From assembly GCF_001499655.1 (NCBI RefSeq), contig NZ_LN879502.1, positions 1 through 64,000 on the forward strand: a stretch of DNA of 64,000 nt. The letters are read 5' to 3'. Of this stretch, positions 8,134 to 15,749 are shown piece by piece. Under the pieces are notes generated by a model. It searched no databases and was not told the DNA's origin. It worked only from the letters and a program-made list of their open reading frames with translations. Both the position numbers and the translations under genes were made by a program. Position 1 is the stretch's first letter; each line of letters starts with the position of its first letter. The stretch comes from Candidatus Protochlamydia naegleriophila. GTDB taxonomy: Bacteria > Chlamydiota > Chlamydiia > Chlamydiales > Parachlamydiaceae.

Positions 8134-9753
8134 TTACTGACTAGGATAAGAGGTTTTATCTTTTAAGTAGAAAGAGGTCTTGTAGCGTCCCCGATTTGAA
8201 CTCCACTTGACTTCCCCTTTGGGGTCGACCCAATCATTGGACGCAATCAAGGCGTCATGAAATTCGCGAGCCCATTTGGGCGTTGGGCTACTAAATTCCA
8301 GCTCAACTTTGACCTGATATTTGTCCTGTTTTTTCCCCTGCATGGGTCTCTTTAAAATAACGTAGCTCAAATTTTCGATCTGCAGGCGCGTTTGACGCTC
8401 TCCCTTGTCGTCGACATAAGACACTGTGGGGTGCATGCTGAGCCACGCTAAAACATCGCTTACGCGGGGGATGTTGGCGAAAAGTGGAAATGAGTCGGGT
8501 GTCGCCTTTAAATCTTTTTGAATAAAGGCGAGCCGTTCCATCAGATCTTCGCTGTCAAGATCGACCACTTCGACCACTTCCCCTTGAAATTTTGCACGGG
8601 CAGTTGGTGTCTTGGCCAAGAAAGCCGTCTCAAACTGCTCATATGATTTGTTCATTCCCTCTAGAGTATTCACGTACGTTTGCTTCAGCTCATCTTCTCG
8701 GTATTGCAGGTAGGATTGGCCGAAGGAATAAAAAACGAAGCTTAGAGCTATCATCAGAGCAAAGTAGAGGGCCATTGGCACTTTCAGTCTTCTCCAGGAG
8801 TGAGGATAAGCCATCACGCCTTGGCGAAAGTCAATCGCTGGTGTCGTCTTTGGTAAACCGCATATGGCGAGTCCAATCGGAAGGGCATAAATCAGTTTGT
8901 CTTGATCTGAAAAAGAGTCATCCTTTTTCTCTAAGGTTAAAAGCGGAAGCTGCAGATGCTGGGCTATGGCTTGAGTGAGCTCGGGCCATTTGGCTATCTC
9001 GCCAGTAATGATCAAGCCGGCTAAGGTTCGGTTCGATTCTTTGGACATGGCATGACCCATTCTGGCTGCCAGCTTCTTTAAGCGGTCGATGGCCTCCCTC
9101 ACGCTCGCAGGTTGCGAGGAAGCAAGAATGGATTCGCCTGTCTTGATTTCACTTGCCTGCAGCCTTTGCAATCCCTCTTTTTGGGCAAAAGAGGTTACCA
9201 TCTGCGACTCATTCATCAAAAGAGAGGTTGCCACCAGTTCTTCAAGGTGCAGAATTAAATAGGCTTGATCTGCGGCTATGTAGGCCTTGCCAAATTGACA
9301 AAGAGCGGCTTGCGTACAGCTCACTTTTTCTGGCTCTATCCCAAGGGGCGACCATTGCTCGAGTTGGGTTTGCAAGCAGTCTTGACGAGTGGCTAAGACT
9401 AGCAGCTGGGTTTCGTCGCTCTCTTTTTTGATGGTTTGCCGCGTTAAAAGAGCTTGATCGACTGAATAGGGAAGAAGCGGTTCGGCCTGAAAAGAGAGAG
9501 CTGCATCGATGTCTTTATCTTTAGTTAAGGGCAGCGAAAGGGGACGCAATAGCACTTGTGTGCCATCGAGGCCAGTCGTTAAAACGGGATGGTTCGTGTA
9601 AAGCCGTTTTACATTAGAGAGTGATTCGTTCGGGAGGTTGAATAAATCGAGTAAAACAGGCTGGCCTTGCTTTTCGATCACCTCGGCTCCTTTGACGCAA
9701 GCGGGGGTGAGTTCAAGCCCAATTGACTTTAAAGATGGAAGAAGCTCTAACAT
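8134..9753 (-). CDS. PilM/GspL-like actin-fold membrane protein (CT646 family)
   Basis: A 539-aa protein. Residues 1-310 look like the actin-like ATPase fold of PilM/GspL: SIGLELTPACVKGAEV at the start parallels the phosphate-1 segment of PilM, and LAGLIITGEIAKWPEL near 250 parallels the adenosine-motif strand. One transmembrane helix follows at about 318-342 (VPMALYFALMIALSFVFYSF), then a periplasmic part of about 195 residues. Cytoplasmic actin fold plus one TM plus periplasmic domain is the architecture of GspL. It is first in the operon with the CT647- and CT648-like genes. Chlamydiae encode other type II secretion parts elsewhere without an obvious GspL/M, so this is a good candidate; the assignment is inferred. 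Confidence 0.75.
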   Translation of the reverse strand: MLELLPSLKSIGLELTPACVKGAEVIEKQGQPVLLDLFNLPNESLSNVKRLYTNHPVLTTGLDGTQVLLRPLSLPLTKDKDIDAALSFQAEPLLPYSVDQALLTRQTIKKESDETQLLVLATRQDCLQTQLEQWSPLGIEPEKVSCTQAALCQFGKAYIAADQAYLILHLEELVATSLLMNESQMVTSFAQKEGLQRLQASEIKTGESILASSQPASVREAIDRLKKLAARMGHAMSKESNRTLAGLIITGEIAKWPELTQAIAQHLQLPLLTLEKKDDSFSDQDKLIYALPIGLAICGLPKTTPAIDFRQGVMAYPHSWRRLKVPMALYFALMIALSFVFYSFGQSYLQYREDELKQTYVNTLEGMNKSYEQFETAFLAKTPTARAKFQGEVVEVVDLDSEDLMERLAFIQKDLKATPDSFPLFANIPRVSDVLAWLSMHPTVSYVDDKGERQTRLQIENLSYVILKRPMQGKKQDKYQVKVELEFSSPTPKWAREFHDALIASNDWVDPKGEVKWSSNRGRYKTSFYLKDKTSYPSQ

Positions 9754-9913
9754 GACACCTATTTTTTAATGCTTTAAATTATGAATTCTAATAGAATTTT
9801 TATATTAATTCAAGCAACTAATTTATTTATAGTGACTTACAAAGTCGTTTAAAATAAACAAAGTAGCGCTCATTGTTCTAACATGACTGGACCATCAAAG
9901 ATAGAGATGACTT

Positions 9914-10180
9914 ATGTTGATTGCCATTAAATTGATAAACGTTTTTTTTCAAGTATATACGCTGATGCTTTTTGCGCGCATCATCGCTTCCTGGTTTCCG
10001 CAACTCTATGAATATCGCCTGATGCAATTCGTTGCGTATTACACGGAGCCTTATCTCAATTTTTTCCGTCGCTTCATTCCCCCATTGGGAATGATTGACT
10101 TTAGTCCGATTGTGGCGTTTATCTGCCTCAGTTTTATGCAGAGTTTAATTATCAATTTACTATTGGGATTTGTGCGATAA
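9914..10180 (+). CDS. YggT-family membrane protein
   Basis: An 88-aa protein with two hydrophobic helices (about 3-22 and 65-85) around a conserved middle (ARIIASWFPQ and FFRRFIPPLGMIDFSPIVAF), the pattern of the YggT/YlmG family. In other organisms members act in cell division, osmotic tolerance or cofactor insertion; the exact role is not known. The stop codon overlaps the dusB start (TAATG), so the two are co-translated. The 160-bp gap upstream is the divergent promoter region shared with the CT646-like operon. Confidence 0.88.
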   Translation: MLIAIKLINVFFQVYTLMLFARIIASWFPQLYEYRLMQFVAYYTEPYLNFFRRFIPPLGMIDFSPIVAFICLSFMQSLIINLLLGFVR

Positions 10181-11208
10181 TGTCGATTCATGCCTCTCCA
10201 ATTAAGTTTGGCAATCTGAAGTTGCCCAATCGAATTTTCTATGCGCCTTTGGCGGGGTGCTCCGATTTTCCTTTCCGAAAAATGTCGGCCCATTATGGTC
10301 CAGGTTTGATGTATTGCGAGATGGTGAAAATGGATGCTCTTGTGCGCCATGATCCCCATACCTATCACATCTTGGATTATTCGGCTGACATGCATCCAAT
10401 CGGCGGCCAGCTCTGTGGAAGCAAGCCTGCCTTGGCTGGGCAGGCGGCTAAGATTATTGAAGACTTGGGATTTGATGTCGTCGATCTAAATTGTGGATGT
10501 CCTGTTGATAAAATTACCAAGGATGGAAGCGGATCGGGCTTATTAAAGACTCCAGAATTGATTGGTGAGATTTTATCGAATATGGTGGCTGCGGTTAAGA
10601 TTCCAGTAACGGTGAAAATTCGCGCGGGGTGGGATGAACAGCACATTCAGGTAGCCGAAATCGTCAAGATAGCCGAGGAGGCTGGTGCGCAAGCCATATG
10701 CGTTCACGGGCGTACCCGTCAACAAGGTTATCGTGGGCCGGCTAACTGGGATCATATCAAAGTGGCTAAAGAAGCTGCTACGACTATTCAAGTGATTGGT
10801 AATGGGGACGTCTTAGACGGCCCTTCTGCAGAAAAAATGTTTAAAGAAACCGGCTGCGATGCGGTTTTAGTTGCGCGTGGAACGATGGGACAGCCTTGGG
10901 CCGTGCAGGATATCCTGCGTCATTTAGACAATTTGCCCCCGCTTGAGCGCACGCTAGAAGATTGTCGTCAAGCATTATATGAGCACTTTTTATGGACCCA
11001 CCACTACCATGGCGACCATCGCGTTTGTGTCGACATGCGGCGTGTCGGGTGCTGGTATCTTAAAAAATCTTCTGGAACGCGTCAATTCAGAGAATTGATC
11101 AGCCGAGCCACGGAGATGAGTGTGATCAAAGATCTGATTTTGAATTTCCCGTTGGGAGATTTGATTGAGATCGATGATACAGGGCAAGAAGCTGATTGTT
11201 GTGTATAA
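10180..11208 (+). CDS. dusB: tRNA-dihydrouridine synthase (DusB-like)
   Basis: FMN-dependent enzyme that reduces uridines in the tRNA D-loop. The 342-aa protein begins with GNLKLPNRIFYAPLAGCSDFPFR, has the catalytic-loop motif LNCGCPVDKITKDGSGSGLLK (Cys near residue 107), the KIRAGWD strand, the VHGRTRQQGYRGPANW segment, and the FMN phosphate-binding GNGDV and VARGTMGQPW. All belong to the DusB/TIGR00737 group. The final region with MRRVGCWYLKKSSGTRQFR is the C-terminal tRNA-recognition helix bundle. The start overlaps the stop of the YggT gene by one base. Confidence 0.93.
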   Translation: MSIHASPIKFGNLKLPNRIFYAPLAGCSDFPFRKMSAHYGPGLMYCEMVKMDALVRHDPHTYHILDYSADMHPIGGQLCGSKPALAGQAAKIIEDLGFDVVDLNCGCPVDKITKDGSGSGLLKTPELIGEILSNMVAAVKIPVTVKIRAGWDEQHIQVAEIVKIAEEAGAQAICVHGRTRQQGYRGPANWDHIKVAKEAATTIQVIGNGDVLDGPSAEKMFKETGCDAVLVARGTMGQPWAVQDILRHLDNLPPLERTLEDCRQALYEHFLWTHHYHGDHRVCVDMRRVGCWYLKKSSGTRQFRELISRATEMSVIKDLILNFPLGDLIEIDDTGQEADCCV

Positions 11209-11358
11209 CTATTATTTATGATATATCCCATATCATTGAAGATAGCTATTTCGAACGCGTCCAGGATGATGGAAAGATAGTTAACTCATCAGCCCTTGGA
11301 TTCTCTACCTGCATTTCCAACTAACAAATTAAATTTCATCGACTCAAAGGAGCTTATC

Positions 11359-11652
11359 ATGGAACACTCCTCTCAAGATGTATATGAAATGCATGCAATT
11401 GTTAAAGGAGAAGTGCAGGGAGTTGGATTCCGTGCACTGACTCGCTATCAGGCTCAAGGACTGGGCCTGAGAGGGACTGTGCGAAATCTGTCTGATGGAA
11501 CGGTTGAAATTTACGCTCAAGGTTCCAAGCAGCGTTTGGAAGAGCTCATTCAAAAGCTTAAAGAAGAGGCTCTTCCAGGACAAATTGAAGAGGCCTCTAT
11601 AGAATATTTTCCTATAGAACAGTGTCACGATGATTTTCGCATTTTACATTAG
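11359..11652 (+). CDS. acyP: Acylphosphatase
   Basis: A 97-aa enzyme hydrolysing acyl phosphates. The family signature is complete: GEVQGVGFR (substrate-binding loop with the catalytic Arg) and GTVRNLSDGTVE (catalytic Asn). ATG 11359 is chosen because AAAGGAG lies 5 bases upstream and the protein then has the usual length; an open frame begins 21 codons earlier with no such site. The downstream DUF2071 gene starts 27 bp later and may be co-transcribed. Confidence 0.92.
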   Translation: MEHSSQDVYEMHAIVKGEVQGVGFRALTRYQAQGLGLRGTVRNLSDGTVEIYAQGSKQRLEELIQKLKEEALPGQIEEASIEYFPIEQCHDDFRILH

Positions 11653-11679
11653 AAACCTTGCTTAAAGGAAGGCATCTCT

Positions 11680-12435
11680 ATGACCACACCAACACCAGCT
11701 GTTCGTTTAGCTGTCAGGGATTACCCTGCCGATTCAAAGCCTATTATCGATCAAAAATGGCGCAACCTTCTCTTTCTTGATTGGGAATACGATCCGTCAA
11801 CCATTCAGCAAACCCTTCCTAAAGGTTTGACTGTTGATACGTTTCAGAATAGGGCTCATGTGAGCATCGTTGTTTTTGGCATGGAATCAATCAAACCCAA
11901 ATTTTTTCCCTTCTTGCCTGTGATTGCAAGCATGCTCGAGGTCAATGTTCGAACCTATGTTTACGACCAAGCTGGTGTGCCCGGTGTTTGGTTTTATTCC
12001 TTGTATGCCAATCAATCGTTTGCGGTGGATATGGCGAAACAATTTTTCTCTCTCCCTTATCTCTTGGCTAATATTACTTCAACGACCGATGACGAAAGCC
12101 AATCAACCGTTCTTTGCCAGCCAGAAGGGGGGCAGTTTCAATCCACTTTTGTCTACAAAGCGGAGAAAGCGACATTTACGGCAGATCCTGAATCGCTGGA
12201 GTTTTTTTTGACCGAGCGCTATGCACTATTTTCCAAACAAGGCAATAGCATTGCGCTTGGGCGCATTCACCATGAACCCTATCCTCTAACACGTGCAGAG
12301 GTCGCTCAATGGGATACTCAGCTTCTAGAAGTCAATGGGCTGGTCAACCCAAATAGAGCTCCCGACCATGCTATTTTTTCACCCGGAGTCGATGTCGAAG
12401 TTTTTATGCTTAAGGATGGCGCAGAAAAAGCTTAG
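11680..12435 (+). CDS. DUF2071 (YqjF-like) protein
   Basis: A 251-aa protein with the DUF2071 pattern: QKWRNLLFLDWEYDP followed by LPKGLTVDTFQNRAHVSIVVFGM near the N-terminus, a middle EVNVRTYV with GVWFYSLYA, and the tail HHEPYPLTRAEV. The family has a beta-barrel fold related to acetoacetate decarboxylase, and its biochemical function is not established. It has a good ribosome site (AAAGGAAGG before ATG 11680). It is followed by about 200 bp of AT-rich sequence without a gene. Confidence 0.85.
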   Translation: MTTPTPAVRLAVRDYPADSKPIIDQKWRNLLFLDWEYDPSTIQQTLPKGLTVDTFQNRAHVSIVVFGMESIKPKFFPFLPVIASMLEVNVRTYVYDQAGVPGVWFYSLYANQSFAVDMAKQFFSLPYLLANITSTTDDESQSTVLCQPEGGQFQSTFVYKAEKATFTADPESLEFFLTERYALFSKQGNSIALGRIHHEPYPLTRAEVAQWDTQLLEVNGLVNPNRAPDHAIFSPGVDVEVFMLKDGAEKA

Positions 12436-12632
12436 CAAAAATTTGCTTGCTAAATCCTTAAATTCTTTTAAATATATGATTAAAAAAATAAATACATATT
12501 CTCTTTTTGCTTATTTTAATTCTAATTAATAAAATCTTTTTATATTCGATTTAATATTACCACATATCTTTGATTAAGTTTTTACTTGATGTAATTGGTA
12601 TTAATAGATTAATTAATAAAGGTAATATTAAT

Positions 12633-14177
12633 ATGAGTAGCAATATTTCACAAAATGCTGCATTTCAGCTTCAAATCATCACAGAGAGTTTTGAGAATGG
12701 AACAGTCTTGGGTTTTGACAAGGTTGAGCAGAAAGAGAGATCTTTTCATACATTTGGGGATGTCAAGTTTGTTGACTCTAAATGCGAGTTTGGCAATGTC
12801 ATTTTCTTGAGAATTGCGAATTTGATTAGTAACAGTCAAGATCGGTTGGCGTTGCCTGACCTAGCTAAGCTGAAGGTTGTCCTGGATAAGGAAATTTCTG
12901 TGATTGAGGCCGATACTGGGGGGATTGGCGGGTTTTTCCGTTATTTTTTCAGCCCGGGTGCCAAGGCAGAGAAGAAGGAAAAACAGAACTACATGAAAGG
13001 CTTAAAGTCTGTTGTGGAGCAACTATTGGCGAAAAAAAAGGAAAAAAATGAGCTTGAGCAGCAAGAGAAGCCCTCATTTCCGAGTCATCCAGTAGTTAAA
13101 GAACAAAGTTCCACGCTTATCGTTCGGCCTGCAATCAAAGAAGAGAAGCCATCAGTCGTATCAGAGCCGTTGAAAATAGAACCTCCAAAATCTGAAAGCG
13201 ACGTTCTTAGCCCTGTTAAACTCCCGCCACCACCACCACCACCACCGCGGCCACAACCTCAGCCTCTAGCGCCTATGTCAATGTTGGCCAGTCAAGCAAA
13301 GCCCTCATTGACGCCAGAGCAAAAACACGATGAAAACCAGAAGCGCATTCTTGAACGGAACCTGAAGGAAAGGGCCAACCCACTCAACTTTTATGATGTT
13401 TCACGCCCTAAAAACGAGAAACAGCTAGAGAAGCAGCAGACCCAGTTCAAAGCCGATATCAGTAAATTTAATCTTGTCAAAGGTTCAGTCCCTGGGCACA
13501 TTAAAATGCAAATAGAGGGATGGATTGCGGAAAAGCAAAAAGAGCTTGATTCGATTGAAGAGCAATTGAAGGGAACGACTAAGGCAATTAAAGGGCTGCA
13601 GGAAGGGCATTTTAATTCAGACTTTCTTTCTAAGGCACAAAAACTTACCAATGAGGAAATCAAGTTTATTCTTTTACAATTCCTTGATGGCAAGGTACCG
13701 AGCCAACCATCAACGAATGGTGAAGAATCGAATGTACGCGATGTGTTGAAATATCGCTGCTACACAAGCAACAAAGAATTCTTTGATGAGATTTTGCCTG
13801 AATGGGAAGCTCTCTCCACAAGTGAGATTGGTAAAGCTTTTGCGCCCCATAAACAGGGATGGGATAATTATCTGAGCGGAGGAGTTACTCCCTTTATGCA
13901 GATTCTCAGCAAGCGCAAGTTACCAGTCAAAAATATCGATCATTTGAAAACGCCTGAATATAAAGCTGTTTCATTCGAAGAAGCCCAGAAAAAAGCAATT
14001 AAGAAGCCAGTGGCACGCAGCAGCGAGTCAGGTGGCGGGCAATTGGATCTTGGAATGATTCAGCGTGGTATAAAATTGCGCTCTGCAACCGAGCAGAAGC
14101 CTTTGGCCGAAAAAAGTGATAGCCAGGAAGAGACATTGCTTGACCAAATAAAAAAACGGACGGTCCTTATTAGTTAA
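12633..14177 (+). CDS. Proline-rich protein with WH2-like motifs, candidate actin nucleator/effector
   Basis: A 514-aa protein. Visible parts in order: N-terminal 125-residue domain of unknown type; charged linker; proline run LPPPPPPPPRPQPQP at about 197-211; helical region 230-440; then two C-terminal segments like WASP-homology 2 actin-binding motifs. The first is LDLGMIQRGIKLRSA (about 470-484; consensus LLxxIxxGxxLKxx). The second is the extreme C-terminus TLLDQIKKRTVLIS (about 501-514), nearly the N-WASP form LLDQIxxGxxL but with Arg for Gly and ending at the residue after the Leu. Polyproline plus tandem WH2 is the layout of WASP/Tarp-like actin nucleators. ATG 12633 has AAAGG upstream; an open TTG-started extension to 12570 is less likely. 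A terminator follows. Confidence 0.7.
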   Translation: MSSNISQNAAFQLQIITESFENGTVLGFDKVEQKERSFHTFGDVKFVDSKCEFGNVIFLRIANLISNSQDRLALPDLAKLKVVLDKEISVIEADTGGIGGFFRYFFSPGAKAEKKEKQNYMKGLKSVVEQLLAKKKEKNELEQQEKPSFPSHPVVKEQSSTLIVRPAIKEEKPSVVSEPLKIEPPKSESDVLSPVKLPPPPPPPPRPQPQPLAPMSMLASQAKPSLTPEQKHDENQKRILERNLKERANPLNFYDVSRPKNEKQLEKQQTQFKADISKFNLVKGSVPGHIKMQIEGWIAEKQKELDSIEEQLKGTTKAIKGLQEGHFNSDFLSKAQKLTNEEIKFILLQFLDGKVPSQPSTNGEESNVRDVLKYRCYTSNKEFFDEILPEWEALSTSEIGKAFAPHKQGWDNYLSGGVTPFMQILSKRKLPVKNIDHLKTPEYKAVSFEEAQKKAIKKPVARSSESGGGQLDLGMIQRGIKLRSATEQKPLAEKSDSQEETLLDQIKKRTVLIS

Positions 14178-14201
14178 ATGATACGAGTCTTTTGATTAAA
14201 G

Positions 14202-14239
14202 GCTGCTTGCATCCTTAACGATGCGAGCAGCTTTTTTTT
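14202..14239 (+). terminator. Rho-independent terminator after the WH2-like gene
   Basis: A 12-bp stem GCTGCTTGCATC / GATGCGAGCAGC (one G-T pair), loop CTTAAC, then eight T residues, 25 bp after the stop codon. Confidence 0.93.
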
Positions 14240-14405
14240 GCCTAAAATAGGAAGTGTAAAAATGTTGTGATAAATTATTTAAATTATCTCATTTTCCCTT
14301 ATAAAAGGACCAGGATCTTAAAAGACATTGAGCCTTTATCGGACTTTGTTTGGCTGATTCTATTAGTTCAGTTCTTTACAGAATGTTAAAAATTTTGAGG
14401 TGAAA

Positions 14406-15500
14406 ATGAATAGCAAAGCATTTAAAGCTTGGGATATAGCTCTTGCAGCCTTGGCCTGTGCGTGTTCTTTTTTTGGACAGGCTGATGCTTGTACACGCGT
14501 TCTGTACACAGGCGCTGAGGATACGGTGATCACAGGACGTTCAATGGATTGGTCCGAAGACATTCATTCGAACCTGTGGGTATTTCCTCGCGGCATCAAG
14601 CGCAATAGTGCTGTGGATAAAAACGCATTTGATTGGACCTCTAAATACGGCAGTTTAGCTGTTTCGGGTTATGATGTAGGAACTGCCGATGGAATGAATG
14701 AAAAGGGATTGGTTGCCAATTTGCTTTATTTAGCTGAGTCAGAGTATGGCAAACCAGATAGCAGTAAACCTGCGATGTCAATCAGCTTGTGGGCTCAGTA
14801 TGTCTTAGATAATTTTGCTACCGTCGCCGAAGCTGTGGACGCTTTACGTCTCGAACCTTTCTGCATCATTGCCCCCATCTTGCCGAATGGTTCTCCGGCG
14901 CAGCTGCACTTGTCACTTTCAGATCCAAGCGGAGATTCGGCTGTCTTCGAGTATCTTGATGGAAAGTTAGTCATTCACCATGGAAAAGAGTATACAGTCA
15001 TGACCAATTCCCCTTCTTATGAAGAGCAATTGGCGCTTAATCGTTATTGGCAATACATTGGTGGGCTCTCCTTCCTTCCAGGAACCAATCGGGCAGCCGA
15101 TCGCTTTGCGAGAGCATCGTTTTTCGTGGAAACGATTCCTACCAAAACAGATTCTCACTATATTTCAGCTGTTCCAGAAAAGAAGTTTATCTACCAGGCC
15201 GTGGCAAGTGTTCTTAGCGTTATGCGAGGAGTAAGCGTTCCTTTGGGTATCACGACGCCCAATCAACCCAATATAGCCTCAACTTTGTGGCGTACAATTT
15301 CGGATCAAAAAAACAAGGTTTATTATTTCGATTCGGCAACTAGCCCAAATACCTTTTGGATACCATTAAGTGATCTCAGTTTCAAAGAAGGGGCTCCAGT
15401 CATGAAATTATCTTTGGATGGGGGGAAAATTTACGCGAGCAATGCAGCTAAATACTTGGAGGAGCACAAAGGGTTTACGTTTTTGCCAGCCAAGTTTTAG
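14406..15500 (+). CDS. Exported choloylglycine-hydrolase/penicillin V acylase-family amidase
   Basis: Linear amide C-N hydrolase of the N-terminal nucleophile class. A signal peptide (hydrophobic core LAALACACSFFG) ends at QADA, immediately followed by Cys-Thr-Arg-Val; that Cys is the expected catalytic residue freed by cleavage. Supporting motifs are VITGRSMDW, GMNEKGLVANLLYL, LSDPSGDSAVFEY and VMTNSPSYEEQL, all typical of the family. Members hydrolyse bile-salt amides, penicillin V or N-acyl homoserine lactones; the substrate here is unknown, and a periplasmic or secreted location is implied. ATG 14406 is placed 5 bases after GAGG; GTG 14400 is possible. A hairpin with a 9-bp stem lies at 15517-15542. 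Confidence 0.9.
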   Translation: MNSKAFKAWDIALAALACACSFFGQADACTRVLYTGAEDTVITGRSMDWSEDIHSNLWVFPRGIKRNSAVDKNAFDWTSKYGSLAVSGYDVGTADGMNEKGLVANLLYLAESEYGKPDSSKPAMSISLWAQYVLDNFATVAEAVDALRLEPFCIIAPILPNGSPAQLHLSLSDPSGDSAVFEYLDGKLVIHHGKEYTVMTNSPSYEEQLALNRYWQYIGGLSFLPGTNRAADRFARASFFVETIPTKTDSHYISAVPEKKFIYQAVASVLSVMRGVSVPLGITTPNQPNIASTLWRTISDQKNKVYYFDSATSPNTFWIPLSDLSFKEGAPVMKLSLDGGKIYASNAAKYLEEHKGFTFLPAKF

Positions 15501-15516
15501 GAAGAATGGGGAAGAG

Positions 15517-15542
15517 GGTAAGAATGGCTGGCAATTCTTACC
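15517..15542 (+). terminator. Hairpin after the amidase gene (weak terminator)
   Basis: A perfect 9-bp stem GGTAAGAAT / ATTCTTACC with loop GGCTGGCA, 17 bp after the stop codon. It is followed by CTCTCTCG rather than a clean T-run, so termination strength is uncertain. Confidence 0.5.
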
Positions 15543-15749
15543 TCTCTCGTACAAGCATTTCTGGAAGGCTACTATTTGTTTCTTTTCTATTTATTGATTT
15601 TTAGAAGATCTAAAATCAGGTTAAAATGATTTTTCTACTACCGCTGAAGTCCTGCCTTGATTCGATATCACTTGCCAAATGGATTAAAATGAACTAAAAA
15701 AATTCTTTTTAAAATAACTCTCATTATCAATGACACTGCTCATGAGGAT

